Counted from the stretch's first letter, positions 15,826 through 24,830 are shown. The stretch is 64,000 bases of DNA from Eubacteriales bacterium (GCA_030536515.1 JAUNPV010000010.1:39710-103709); one strand, 5' to 3'. Notes: generated from the sequence alone by a model not told the origin. A program made the numbers and translations.

Positions 15826-18488
15826 TTCTGGAACTTTCCCTTTTTCCCCTTCACCAGCCAGGCCGGGCGGTAGGCGGCGGCTGCGATGGCGGCGAAGGCC
15901 AGGGCGGACAGGAGGCTTATCTTCCAGCCCAGGGAGAAGGCGGGGTTACGGTAGGTAAGCACCACCTCGTGGGTCCCCTGGCTCAGCGGCAGGGCGGCCA
16001 TGCAGTCCCCCACCAGCACTGTCTCGGTCCTCCGGCCGTCCACCGTGGCCGTCCAGTTGCCGTTCTGGGGGATGGAGGTGTACAGCAGCCCCTCCCGGTC
16101 GCAGCGGATAACCCCCGCCACCCTGGTGGGCTTGAAGGAGGTCAGACGCCAGGTGGCGGCATTCAGCCGTTCATAGCCCTGCCAGAACAGCTCCCCGTCC
16201 AAAATGGCGGCACTGACGGTGGCGGTGGAATTTTCCCCGGCGTCAATTTCAATCCGGACGCCGATAACGTCCCCGGCCTTCACATCCCCCACGGCAATCA
16301 TCTGGGGCAGACTGATGGTCTCCTTGTACAGGTCCGCCCCGTTGACGCTGACGTGGTAGTCGTTGCGCTTGGGCAGGTTCAGATGCAGGCAGGCGTAGCC
16401 GTCCCGCCGGGCGGTGAAGGAATAGCTCAGCTCTCCCCCAGCCTCGGCGCTGTAGCGGACGCTGCCGCCGGCGGATACATCCTCCACGGTGACGGTATCG
16501 GTGCCGGTGACCTGCTGGTCCTCCCCGGAGATTCGGTGCCACACGTCCTGATTCAGGCCGGTGGCGGCGCTGAACAGCTGGTCCTGGAAGTGGAAGGCGT
16601 TGACGGAGGCATCAAAGGTCAGCTCCCCCAGAGCCTCCTCCGCCAGGAAGGCCAGAGGAAGATAGGCCCTGTTTTCCAGCAGGGTGGTGCTGCCAAAGCT
16701 GTTGGCCACGGTGTAGAAGCTGCTGGACCGGTCCCGGCCGTCCCGCTCAATCCGGTATTTCAGCCCCAGAAACAGGTCCGCCACCGGGGAGCTTTCCTCA
16801 TATAAATAGCGGTTGTAGGTGTTCTTGGCGCTGAAGCCCAGGGCCTTCATAAACTCCGTCACGTGGACGTTGGCGGAGGAGGTGAAGGTGGTGATGCCAT
16901 TGTAGTTGTTCAGGGCCCCGTCGTTGAGGGTCTGGGAGTGGGTGGTCTCCGCCCGGAAGAAGGGGTTGTCCGCCTCCCGCTCATGCATATAGCGGATAAC
17001 CGAGGCGGTGTGCTCGGTGCCCTTGGGGTAATTGGCCACCGAGGTGCCGGTGAAATACAGGCCGAAGCACACCAGGGTGCCCACAAGCTCGGCGCAGAGA
17101 ATGCCCAGCAGCAGCTTTTTCCCAATGGCCCCCGGCTCGTCCTCCGCCTCCCTGCCGGCCCCCGCCAGCAGGGCCATGGTATACAGCGCCAGAAAGACCC
17201 CGTTGTAGATGATATAAACGGGGATGTCCAGGCTCCCCACCGGCACAGTGGTTTTCAGGTCCTTGCAGCAGGCCAGGATTCCCGCCGTCAGCAGAGCGGC
17301 CAGCACCACCCGGCGGCCATCGAACCGCTGGCGCAGCGTCCAGGCCCGGTAGGCCATGTACAGCACCACAAAGCTGTAAAGGAAGCTGAACCGGTAGGGA
17401 ATCATGTTGGTAAAATGGAAGCCGTGCCAGATATAGTCCAGCTGGCGGATGATGAAGCTGAGATTGAAAAACACCAGCAGCCCCACGGCGCAGAGCTTGT
17501 CCCGCAGGCGCACATCCGGGGACAGCAAGTAGAGAAACATCAGCAGGATGCTGAAAATGCCGCAGTAGAGATTGGGCAGGCCCTCCTTGAAATTGGGCTT
17601 GATGGCCCCGCCCATGTTGCCCGCCACCTGGCGCATGGCATCCAGCAGGCCCTTCCAGGTGTGCTCGTCGGCAATGTTCAGCCGGAAGCCGGTGGGGAAT
17701 TTGTTGACACTGGACTGGGTGGTTTGCAGCGCCGCCAGGGCCGGCAGCTCCAGAATGGCCGTCATGCCGATGGCCAGCACCGAGAACAGCCCCACCCGGA
17801 ACAGGTCGGCGAAGAACTTCTTCCACCCGCCCCACCGGCAGAACTGATAGACGAAAAAGGTGAGAAACACAAAAATGCAGGTGAACAGGCCGATATAGTA
17901 GTTGGAGAAGATGGACAGAAACAGCGTTCCCGTGTACAGCAGAAATTTCTTCTCCTCCAGCAGGGCCTTCAGCCCCAGCACCACCAGAGGCAGCAGCGCA
18001 AAGGTGTCCAGCCACATGACGTTCCACTGAAAGCCCAGGGCCCAGGCGCACAGGCCGTAGCACCCGCCAAAGACGGCGGTGGACCAGTCCGTTCTGCGGA
18101 AGGTCTTTTGCAGGAACAAGGCGAAGAACAGCCCCGCCAGCCCCAGCTTCACCGGAACCAGCAGAGAGAAGAATTCCAGCAGCCACCCCTCCGGCACCAG
18201 CACGCTGAGCAGATTCAGCGGCGAGGCCAGGTAATAGGAAATCAGCCCCAGATAGTCCATGCCCAGGCCCGTGGACCAGGTGTACAGCAGCCCGTCGCCG
18301 CTGCGCAGCGCCCGCCGGAAGGCAGCAAAGAAGGGATAGTACTGGTGGTACATATCCGAATACAGCATGGAATACTTGCCAAAGGGCTCGTACTGGCTGA
18401 TGAGCATGACAAACAGCATCCCCACGCAGGGGATGGCAAAGGCCAGCGCAAGGCTACCCGGTTTTTTTCGTCTGAGCTGTAAGTCCAT
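15822..18488 (-). CDS. YfhO-family membrane protein
   Basis: An 888-residue YfhO-type protein. The first 450 or so residues have about a dozen membrane segments, including the family-typical SDMYHQYYPFF near the N-terminus. A large extracytoplasmic C-terminal domain follows, and one last membrane segment (ISLLSALAFAAIAAAAY) lies at the end. YfhO relatives are GT-C-like proteins linked to glycosylation of lipoteichoic acid or other envelope glycans; the substrate here is unknown. The ATG at 18488 has GGGAGG 6 bases before it, whereas the ATG at 18509 has none. It has its own promoter. Confidence 0.88.
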   Translation of the reverse strand: MDLQLRRKKPGSLALAFAIPCVGMLFVMLISQYEPFGKYSMLYSDMYHQYYPFFAAFRRALRSGDGLLYTWSTGLGMDYLGLISYYLASPLNLLSVLVPEGWLLEFFSLLVPVKLGLAGLFFALFLQKTFRRTDWSTAVFGGCYGLCAWALGFQWNVMWLDTFALLPLVVLGLKALLEEKKFLLYTGTLFLSIFSNYYIGLFTCIFVFLTFFVYQFCRWGGWKKFFADLFRVGLFSVLAIGMTAILELPALAALQTTQSSVNKFPTGFRLNIADEHTWKGLLDAMRQVAGNMGGAIKPNFKEGLPNLYCGIFSILLMFLYLLSPDVRLRDKLCAVGLLVFFNLSFIIRQLDYIWHGFHFTNMIPYRFSFLYSFVVLYMAYRAWTLRQRFDGRRVVLAALLTAGILACCKDLKTTVPVGSLDIPVYIIYNGVFLALYTMALLAGAGREAEDEPGAIGKKLLLGILCAELVGTLVCFGLYFTGTSVANYPKGTEHTASVIRYMHEREADNPFFRAETTHSQTLNDGALNNYNGITTFTSSANVHVTEFMKALGFSAKNTYNRYLYEESSPVADLFLGLKYRIERDGRDRSSSFYTVANSFGSTTLLENRAYLPLAFLAEEALGELTFDASVNAFHFQDQLFSAATGLNQDVWHRISGEDQQVTGTDTVTVEDVSAGGSVRYSAEAGGELSYSFTARRDGYACLHLNLPKRNDYHVSVNGADLYKETISLPQMIAVGDVKAGDVIGVRIEIDAGENSTATVSAAILDGELFWQGYERLNAATWRLTSFKPTRVAGVIRCDREGLLYTSIPQNGNWTATVDGRRTETVLVGDCMAALPLSQGTHEVVLTYRNPAFSLGWKISLLSALAFAAIAAAAYRPAWLVKGKKGKFQK

Positions 18489-18518
18489 GATGGTCCTCCC
18501 GGTGTGCATAGTAGTTTT

Positions 18519-18547
18519 AGTTTACCACTTTTTTCCGCTTCCGTAAA
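18519..18547 (-). promoter_or_regulatory. Probable promoter of yfhO-type gene
   Basis: Minus strand: TTTACG (18547-18542), 17 bases, TAAACT (18524-18519). Confidence 0.55.
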
Positions 18548-18601
18548 GTGTTATGTAAATTTATTTTGTAATTTATTTCTTAAGATTTTCTAAAGCCCGT
18601 C

Positions 18602-18797
18602 CCCCAATACCTTCCCCCGGGGGGAAGGTGGATTGCCCGAAGGGCAAGACGGATGAGGGATGGCGAGCAGTTATGGCTTGCAGCATCTGACGGTGGTGCA
18701 TACAAGGTCCGACCTGTCGCCATCCCTCATCAGTCACCAGTCTGCGGACTGGTGCCAGCTTCCCCCCGGGGGAAGCTATTGGGCCGGGGGAAGGTTT
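18602..18797. repeat. Family C element, copy 1 (about 200 bp)
   Basis: Begins CAATACCTTCCCCCGGGGGG and ends AGCTATTGGGCCGGGGGAAG. GATGAGGGATGGCG and CGCCATCCCTCATC form inner inverted arms around a unique centre. Almost the same sequence, in the same orientation, is at 20044-20240. The copies differ mainly in two small hairpin modules. No ORF. Confidence 0.9.
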
Positions 18798-18808
18798 TTG
18801 GGTGCACC

Positions 18809-18870
18809 CGTAGGGCCCGGCATCCTTGACGGGCCGCTGGCAGATCGGCACGTCCGGGAGGCCGTGCCCT
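18809..18870. repeat. Family D palindromic repeat
   Basis: CGTAGGGCCCGGCATCCTTG, ACGGGCCG, then GGCACGTCCGGGAGGCCGTG. Other copies: 19955-20022 (inverted), 32477-32510 (partial), 44442-44509, 52428-52480. Confidence 0.8.
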
Positions 18871-18882
18871 CCGCCGCAAACG

Positions 18883-18908
18883 AAAACCGGGAGCCTCAAG
18901 GCTCCCGG
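18883..18908 (-). terminator. Terminator after DJ-1-like gene
   Basis: CCGGGAGCC pairs with GGCTCCCGG across a 4-base loop; on the minus strand TTTTCGTTT follows. Confidence 0.75.
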
Positions 18909-18912
18909 CTCA

Positions 18913-19500
18913 TTACAAGCCAAATGTTTTCCGATTTGTCTCAATGCCCAGCATTTCCCCGAATTCCATGGCCCAGGGAAGAAACCCGGAGCACATGGCC
19001 GTGACGATGTTCCCAGAGCGGAGGAAGCCCGCCGGGATGGGGTCCCGGAGGTTTGCAGGCCAGTCGTGGAGCAGCGCCAGCTCCTCCCGGGTGAAGCCCT
19101 CCTCCGCAAGGCCCCGGGCATCCACCCCGGCCATAAAGGGCTTTCCGGCCAGCATCCCCGCCTTCAGCAGCAGCACAGGCCCCACGGAAATGGCCCCGAT
19201 GGGCATTCCGTCGAATTTCCGAACAAAGTCCAGAACCGCTTCGTCCTCCACCGCCTCCCGGATATCCTCGGCCCCCGGCAGCAGCAGACTGTCAAACTGG
19301 GCAATATCCAGCTCCTCGATGGACTTATCCGGCATGACTGAAAGGCCCTCCTCGCTTTTCACCAGGGCCTTGCGTCTGGCAAACACGGTGATGGGCTTTC
19401 CGGCCAGGGCCAGCATTTCCAGGGCGGGTGCAATTTCGAAATTGCAGAAGCCCGGGTAAATCAGCACCGCCGTCCGTTTCCTGGGCTCAGACCCGTTCAT
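18913..19500 (-). CDS. DJ-1/PfpI-family protein with Ser at the nucleophile site
   Basis: About 195 residues with the DJ-1/PfpI (class I glutamine amidotransferase-like) fold: RTAVLIYPGFCNFEIAPALEML at the N-terminus, with conserved Glu22, then FDSLLLPGAED and the nucleophile elbow GAISVGPVLLLKAG. In DJ-1 relatives the elbow carries Cys (A-x-C-x-GP); here it is Ser105, so protease, glyoxalase or deglycase chemistry by the usual route is unlikely. The start is set at 19500, 7 bases after GGAG and overlapping the end of the upstream PH-domain gene; 19503 is possible. The two genes form a short operon. Confidence 0.8.
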   Translation of the reverse strand: MNGSEPRKRTAVLIYPGFCNFEIAPALEMLALAGKPITVFARRKALVKSEEGLSVMPDKSIEELDIAQFDSLLLPGAEDIREAVEDEAVLDFVRKFDGMPIGAISVGPVLLLKAGMLAGKPFMAGVDARGLAEEGFTREELALLHDWPANLRDPIPAGFLRSGNIVTAMCSGFLPWAMEFGEMLGIETNRKTFGL

Positions 19501-19879
19501 CATCCATCTCCTCGTCGTCATCGGCGCTGCTGGTCATAATCTCCCCCACCCGCATCCGGCGGCGGATTTTCATTTCCTCCACCTGGGTGTGGAGCTGCTC
19601 CTTGACGGCCAGGGGGTCCTTGATGTTTTTCAGCACCAGAGTTGGGGAGCTTTTGTCCGAGGACAGCACCGTCACCGTGCCCACGCCGAAAATGCGCTGC
19701 CACAGGCTGCGGCTGGTCTGGATATCCCGGACCCGGTACAGCAGCAGCTCGTCATCCCGGATGCTGAGCAGCCCCTGGGACAAAAACAGCCGGTCCTCCG
19801 ACAGGGCATACCGGGTAAAGCTCAGCGGCAGCCCGAAATACCGCTTCCGGTCAGACCAAAGATAAGAAATGTTGGACAT
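19487..19879 (-). CDS. Bacterial PH-domain (bPH2-like) protein
   Basis: A 130-residue soluble protein. Residues 15-100 follow the bacterial PH-domain pattern: YALSEDRLFLSQGLLSIRDDELLLYRVRDIQTSRSLWQRIFGVGTVTVLSSD, ending with a PLAVKEQL helix. The C-terminal 20 residues are strongly acidic (SADDDEEMDDERV). Similar domains occur in YdbS/YdbT-type proteins, but there are no membrane segments here. It is translationally coupled to the DJ-1-like gene by a 14-base overlap. The molecular role is unknown. Confidence 0.75.
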   Translation of the reverse strand: MSNISYLWSDRKRYFGLPLSFTRYALSEDRLFLSQGLLSIRDDELLLYRVRDIQTSRSLWQRIFGVGTVTVLSSDKSSPTLVLKNIKDPLAVKEQLHTQVEEMKIRRRMRVGEIMTSSADDDEEMDDERV

Positions 19880-19954
19880 AAGTGTTCCTCCCCGTTTTTT
19901 CTTCCATTGTAAGTCCGGGAGAGCCGATTGTCAAGGAAAAACACGGAACCGCAA

Positions 19955-20022
19955 CCGTAGGGCACGGCCTCCCGGACGTGCCGTTCCGCCAGCGGCCCGT
20001 CAAGGATGCCGGGCCCTACGGG
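19955..20022. repeat. Family D palindromic repeat, inverted copy
   Basis: CCGTAGGGCACGGCCTCCCG, GACGTGCC, then GGCCCGTCAAGGATGCCGGG: the reverse of the element at 18809-18870. Confidence 0.8.
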
Positions 20023-20043
20023 GTGGGGCAAATGAGCGGCGCA

Positions 20044-20240
20044 CCCCCAATACCTTCCCCCGGGGGGAAGGTGGCCGAGCGTAAGCGAGGTCGGATGAGG
20101 GATGGCGTGCAGTTATGGCTTGCAGCATCTGACGGTGGTGCATACAAGGTCCAATCTGTCGCCATCCCTCATCAGTCACCAGTGTTGCGACACTGGTGCC
20201 AGCTTCCCCCCGGGGGAAGCTATTGGGCCGGGGGAAGGTT
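20044..20240. repeat. Family C element, copy 2 (about 200 bp)
   Basis: Near-identical direct copy of 18602-18797. One variable module here is CCAGTGTTGCGACACTGG where copy 1 has CCAGTCTGCGGACTGG, so both arms changed together. The two copies flank the DJ-1/PH operon. Confidence 0.9.
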
Positions 20241-20270
20241 TTGGGACGGTGGGTGCGGCAAAACCTTTCA

Positions 20271-20299
20271 TTGTCTTTTCCTCCCCTGTCCTGTATAAT
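20271..20299 (+). promoter_or_regulatory. Promoter of sigma-factor operon
   Basis: TTGTCT (20271-20276), 17 bases, TATAAT (20294-20299). A leader of about 80 bases precedes the start. Confidence 0.7.
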
Positions 20300-20388
20300 A
20301 AAATAAATTTTCCCAAATGAGTGAGATTTCCCCTCCCCCTTCCGTCTATCAGGGTGAGGAAGCAAATACACAAGTGAGGTGAGCCCCA

Positions 20389-20943
20389 ATGGATGACAGT
20401 CAGATTATTGAATTGTTCCTCGCGCGGAATGAGGACGCTATTTTTCACACCCAGCAGTCCTATGGCCGGCGGCTTTTTTCCCTGGCGGACAGCATCGTGA
20501 AAAACCGTGAGGACGCTGAGGAAAGCGTCAACGACACCTACTGGCGGGCCTGGGATACCATTCCTCCCCAGCGGCCCCAGCATTTCTTTGCATACCTGGC
20601 CAGAATCTGCCGGAATTTCTCCCTGGACCGGCTGGACTGGAAAAATGCAGCCAAGCGAAGGGCCGAGGTGGTGAGCATGACCCAGGAGATGGAGCAGTGC
20701 ATCCCCGATGCCAGCCGGGACCGGGAGCTGGAACGCCGGGAGCTGGGGATGGTTCTGGACGCATTCCTCCGGTCCCTTTCCCGGGAAAACCGGCTGGTGT
20801 TCCTGCGCCGGTACTGGTATGTGGACACCATCGCCGAAATCGCCGCCCGGTACGGCCTCAGCGAAAGCGCCGTCCAGATGCGCCTGCACCGGACCAAGGC
20901 AAAGCTCAGCGACTACCTTGAAAAGGAGGGTATCTGCGTATGA
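20389..20943 (+). CDS. ECF-type RNA polymerase sigma factor
   Basis: A 184-residue sigma-70-family protein with only regions 2 and 4. Region 2 (about 20-95) includes IVKNREDAEESVNDTYWRAWDTIP and FFAYLARICRNFSLDRL. Region 4 (about 120-180) has LSRENRLVFLRRYWYVDTIAEIAARYGLSESAVQMRLHRTKAKL, a clear helix-turn-helix. The next gene overlaps its stop (ATGA) and encodes a single-pass membrane protein, the arrangement of a sigma factor and its membrane regulator. The signal sensed is unknown. AAGTGAGGTGAGCCCC gives the ribosome site. Confidence 0.88.
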   Translation: MDDSQIIELFLARNEDAIFHTQQSYGRRLFSLADSIVKNREDAEESVNDTYWRAWDTIPPQRPQHFFAYLARICRNFSLDRLDWKNAAKRRAEVVSMTQEMEQCIPDASRDRELERRELGMVLDAFLRSLSRENRLVFLRRYWYVDTIAEIAARYGLSESAVQMRLHRTKAKLSDYLEKEGICV

Positions 20944-22934
20944 ACGGAAAGGATATTTTTCTGGGTCTGAGCTACATCGGCGAGGACCTGATTGACGAGG
21001 CAGAGCACGCCGCCTTCCCGGCCAAACGGCGCCTCAGTCTCAAAAAGCCCCTGCTGCTGGCTGCTGTTATTGCTATGGCGGTGATGCTGGTGGGCTGCGC
21101 CGCCGTGTATGTGCTGCATTTGCAGGATTTGAAAATCGGCCAGCAGGCAGACACCCGCAGATTTGACGAGTACGGCAAGCTGATTACAGAGCAAAAGAGC
21201 ATGGTGGACGTTCTGACCCCCCACGGCATGAAGGACAGCCCCATCCAGCTGGCCGCCCAGGAGTGGGTGGATTTTACAAGCACCTATGACCCGGACCGTC
21301 TGCTGATGGAAAATGAGAACGTCCACGGCATTCCCGACAACTGCTGGTTCACCTACGGCTGCTACACCTGGGACATGGTAAACAAGCTGGAGGAGATTAC
21401 GGAAAAATACGGTCTCAAGCTGCTGGACAAGTTCATTGTGGCCCAGCGGTGGGAAAAGCAGCTGATGTACGACGCTCTGGGCATCGGCGGCGTGGTCCGC
21501 CCCGAGGTCCCGGTCAAAATCGAGGAATTTTCCGGCACCTGCTACCCCAACGGGAATTTTGACAGTGATTTGGACCTGACTCTGACGGAGAACGCTCTGT
21601 GGACCGGCCGGTGGTTCGGCACATACGCCTACTCCAAAAAGGACGTGTTTGAGCCGGTGACCACCTTTTTGTCCGAGGATGCTTACCGGCAGTGGAACTA
21701 CAAAACCGCCGACGGCACCCAGGTGCTGCTGGTGCTGACCAAGGGTGGAAACGGCATGGTTTTCGCCGATGTGGGTGACGCCACCATTTTCATCCGGCTC
21801 AGCCCCGACCTCCCCATGCTCCGGGAGGACAGCCAGATTCCCACCCAGCAGGCCCTGGCGCAGATGGCGGATATTTTCGACTATCATGTAAGCCCCGCCG
21901 CCTTTGACCGGGAGGCCCTGGTATCCCAGCTGGGCATGGCCGAGGCCGAGCGCAAGGCCGCCGAGCCTGTCTATCTGGACCCGGTGTACACCGACTACGG
22001 AGAATTTCTGAACACCCAGCCCTGGCTGGACACCCTGTACTATGCCCTGTACGACCTGGATTTTAACGGCGTGGAGGAGCTGCTTCTGGGCAGCGGCGAC
22101 GGCAGCTTTGAGGCGGCCTACACCGTAACGGACGGTCAGGTCCACCCCTTCGAAACGGGATTCAACCAATACTGGCTCTGCCAGGACGGTGTTTTGGAGG
22201 CCGTGAGCTTGGACCCCTTGGACCCGGGTTATGTAAGTCACCAGTATTTCACTTGTCAGGATGACACCCATCTTGATGCCGACGCCGTCAGCTGCCGGGA
22301 CGGTGTTTGGCGGAAGGGAGTGTTTGACCAGGCTGTGGAGATTTCCCGGGAGGAAGCCCAGGCGGCCCTTGCCAAGCATCCCCGCATGGAAATTCCATTC
22401 AAATCTGCCCTGGACTATCCCATGAATGGGACCACCCTGGGAGAGTTTATCCGGGCGCATGACCCGGTCCGGACGGCGGAGGATATTCGCAGGCTCTACG
22501 CCGAATTTGCCGCCCGGGAATATTCTGTGGAGGATTTCCCGGGGGCAGAGTACACCCTGATGGATGTGACCGGGGACGGCCAGGAGGAGCTGCTCATCAG
22601 AACCTGGGATGATGACCCGCCCGGCGTTTTCAGCGCCTACCGGGACCAGGTTGTGTGGATTCCCATTCACGGCTATCTCTGCGAAAACAACGTGTTCATG
22701 CAGGTTGAAGAATTCGCAGACCAGCTCCGGGGCGCAGGGTGCAAGTATTACTTCTGGCATCTGGAAGGGACGAAGCCTGTGTTCCTGGAACGGCTCATCC
22801 ACAATCTCAGCAGTGAGACCTGGATGTCCGACTGGGATGCCCCGGAGATACCCGAAGCAGAAGCCCAGGCCATCCTGGCCAAATACCCCCGGCTGGAGCT
22901 GGATATGAAGCCCCTCAGCGAATTGGTACAATGA
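20940..22934 (+). CDS. Single-pass membrane partner of the sigma factor
   Basis: 664 residues: about 33 cytoplasmic residues, one membrane helix (about 34-57, KPLLLAAVIAMAVMLVGCAAVYVL), and a large external region. The external part holds a repeated theme of WY-rich segments and two FNG/VTGDGQEELL-type strands (DLDFNGVEELLLGSGDG near 377, DVTGDGQEELLIRTWDD near 542), which resemble FG-GAP/EF-hand-like repeats. The topology and coupling to the sigma gene (ATGA overlap) suggest an anti-sigma or sensor role, though the short cytoplasmic part has no zinc-binding anti-sigma motif. I do not recognise the ectodomain family. Confidence 0.75.
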   Translation: MNGKDIFLGLSYIGEDLIDEAEHAAFPAKRRLSLKKPLLLAAVIAMAVMLVGCAAVYVLHLQDLKIGQQADTRRFDEYGKLITEQKSMVDVLTPHGMKDSPIQLAAQEWVDFTSTYDPDRLLMENENVHGIPDNCWFTYGCYTWDMVNKLEEITEKYGLKLLDKFIVAQRWEKQLMYDALGIGGVVRPEVPVKIEEFSGTCYPNGNFDSDLDLTLTENALWTGRWFGTYAYSKKDVFEPVTTFLSEDAYRQWNYKTADGTQVLLVLTKGGNGMVFADVGDATIFIRLSPDLPMLREDSQIPTQQALAQMADIFDYHVSPAAFDREALVSQLGMAEAERKAAEPVYLDPVYTDYGEFLNTQPWLDTLYYALYDLDFNGVEELLLGSGDGSFEAAYTVTDGQVHPFETGFNQYWLCQDGVLEAVSLDPLDPGYVSHQYFTCQDDTHLDADAVSCRDGVWRKGVFDQAVEISREEAQAALAKHPRMEIPFKSALDYPMNGTTLGEFIRAHDPVRTAEDIRRLYAEFAAREYSVEDFPGAEYTLMDVTGDGQEELLIRTWDDDPPGVFSAYRDQVVWIPIHGYLCENNVFMQVEEFADQLRGAGCKYYFWHLEGTKPVFLERLIHNLSSETWMSDWDAPEIPEAEAQAILAKYPRLELDMKPLSELVQ

Positions 22935-22959
22935 CATTTTGCCCCGGTCACGCTCATGC

Positions 22960-23180
22960 ACCCCCAAAACCTTCCCCCGGGGGGAAGGTGCCCCAGTGCG
23001 CACACTGGGGCGGATGAGGAATGCGGGAGATAACGTGATGTGCGGTACAGCTACGGGCTTGCTGGCAGGTATTGTTTAGCATTCAGCAGGCACGGACGTT
23101 TCCATCATCCAACGTTTCCGCCCGCATTCCTCATCCGTCACGGCTAACGCCGTGCCACCTTCCCCCCGGGGGAAGGTATT
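22960..23180. repeat. Family C-type element, larger variant
   Basis: Ends are CCCCCAAAACCTTCCCCCGG and ACCTTCCCCCCGGGGGAAGG. Inner arms are GATGAGGAATGCGG and CCGCATTCCTCATC. The hairpin module is GCCCCAGTGCGCACACTGGG(GC) on the left and a different CACGGCTAACGCCGTG on the right. The centre differs from copies 1 and 2. Confidence 0.8.
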
Positions 23181-23222
23181 GTTGCGCCGCCGGGGGTGCT
23201 TAGAAATTTTGTTGTCTGCAAT

Positions 23223-23300
23223 GAACCGGCTTTCCAGGTGGAAAGCCGGTTGCGGCCCCCAACCAGGGGGCCGACGGGCGGGTTGGTAACCCGCCCCTAC
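23223..23300. repeat. Family E palindromic repeat
   Basis: GAACCGGCTTTCCAGGTGGA then TTGCGGCCCCCAACCAGGGG and GACGGGCGGGTTGGTAACCC. It closes the gap between the sigma operon and convergent spoIVA. Confidence 0.75.
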
Positions 23301-23309
23301 TGATTATGG

Positions 23310-24773
23310 TTACAAAATCAGGCAAATCAGCCCCGTAGCGCCCTCGTTGACGATTCTTGTCAGCGTCCCCCGGAATTTGCCTCTTACGTCCTCGGGCATT
23401 TGGACCAGCTTGGCGGTGAGGCCCTCCTGGATGAGGTCGTAGACGGATTTGCCGAAGATGTTGCTCTGCCACAGCTGCTGGGGGTCCTCGCCGGTCAGGT
23501 GGGCGATGAGGTCCCGGGACTGCTTTTCGTCGCCCACCATGGGGCTGATTTCCGTGTCGATGTCCACCCGGACCATGTGGATGGAGGGGGCCCCGGCCTT
23601 CAGCTTCACCCCGAAGGCACCGCCCTTGCGGACGATTTCCGGGGTCTCCAGGCGCATTTCCTCCGCCGAGGGCATGACGACCCCGTAGCCCGTGGCCTTC
23701 ACGGCGGAGAGGGCGTCGGAAATCTTGTCGTACTCCTGCTTCACCCGGGCCAGGTCCATGAGAAGTCCCAGCAGCTGGGCCTCGTTTTCGATGGGAAGTC
23801 CCGCCTTGCTGCTTAAAATCTCATAGTACAGCCCCTCGGGCAGGACGATTGCGCAGCTGACCGTTCCATCGGCCAGGTCCACCCCCCGGAGGCTGTAGTC
23901 CTGGACCGCCTCCAGGTCATTTAGGCCCGCCAGAGTTTCCTCCGCCTGGCCCAGGTTTCCAATCTGCCCGGCCCGCTGGAGCAGCGCCCCGTACAGCTGG
24001 GTTTTCACCGGGTGCTCCGGCTCCAGAGCGTCCAGCCACCGGGGCAGGTACACCCGAAGCTCCGACATGGGGAAGGTGTACAGCAGGGCCCTCAGCAGGC
24101 GGCTGATGCCCTGGCTGTCCAGCGCCTGGCAGTCCGCCGCCAGCGGCTCCACCCCGAACTCCCGGCGTATCTGGTCCCGGACCGCCGCAGCCGCCTCGCC
24201 GGCGGGGTTCTGGGAGTTGATTATAATAAGGTAGGGTTTCCCCGTTTCCTGCATATCCCGGATGGCCTTTTTCTCCGCCTCCACATAGTCCTCCCGGGGG
24301 ATGTCGGTGACGGTGCCGTCGGTGGTCACCACCAGGCCGATGGTGCAGTGGCCCTCCATGACCTTTTTCGTCCCCAGCTCCGCCGCCTGGGTCATGGGGA
24401 TTTCGTGGTCAAACCAGGGGGTGGTGACCATCCGGGGGACCCCCTCCTCCTGGGCCCCCACAGCCCCGGGAATCATGTAGCCGACACTGTCGATGAGCCG
24501 GACCCGGAGCTTGGCGCAGCCGTCGGGAGAAATCTCCACCGCCTCCTCGGGGACGAATTTCGGCTCCGAGGTCATAATGGTCCGGCCTGAGCCGCTCTGG
24601 GGCAGCTCGTCTCTGGCCCGCTCCCTTCGGTAGGGGTCGGAGATGCCGGGAATCACCAGCTCCTCCATGATGCGCTTGATGAGGGTGGATTTTCCGGTAC
24701 GCACCGGCCCCACCACGCCAACATAAATATTGCCGCCGGTGCGGGCGGCGATGTCTGCATAAATCTCTTCCAT
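23310..24773 (-). CDS. spoIVA: Stage IV sporulation protein A (spore coat ATPase)
   Basis: A 487-residue SpoIVA, the ATPase that polymerises on the forespore surface and anchors the spore coat. The Walker A motif GPVRTGKST is at residues 22-30 and the switch-like VRLIDSVGYM near 90-100, followed by TTDGTVTDIPREDYVEAEKK. The C-terminus (IVNEGATGLICLIL) is the family's typical anchoring tail. GAAGGAGGCTGGCA precedes the ATG. Its presence marks the organism as a spore former. It is transcribed alone. Confidence 0.96.
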   Translation of the reverse strand: MEEIYADIAARTGGNIYVGVVGPVRTGKSTLIKRIMEELVIPGISDPYRRERARDELPQSGSGRTIMTSEPKFVPEEAVEISPDGCAKLRVRLIDSVGYMIPGAVGAQEEGVPRMVTTPWFDHEIPMTQAAELGTKKVMEGHCTIGLVVTTDGTVTDIPREDYVEAEKKAIRDMQETGKPYLIIINSQNPAGEAAAAVRDQIRREFGVEPLAADCQALDSQGISRLLRALLYTFPMSELRVYLPRWLDALEPEHPVKTQLYGALLQRAGQIGNLGQAEETLAGLNDLEAVQDYSLRGVDLADGTVSCAIVLPEGLYYEILSSKAGLPIENEAQLLGLLMDLARVKQEYDKISDALSAVKATGYGVVMPSAEEMRLETPEIVRKGGAFGVKLKAGAPSIHMVRVDIDTEISPMVGDEKQSRDLIAHLTGEDPQQLWQSNIFGKSVYDLIQEGLTAKLVQMPEDVRGKFRGTLTRIVNEGATGLICLIL

Positions 24774-24830
24774 TGCCAGCCTCCTTCTCGGCAGGAATGA
24801 CCCCGCCTTGGTTTTAGTGAAGGGTATGTC

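Noticed and set aside
16863-18482. A 539-codon + strand frame opposite yfhO
   Set aside because: Gln/His/Gly-rich shadow of GC-rich codons; no family pattern.
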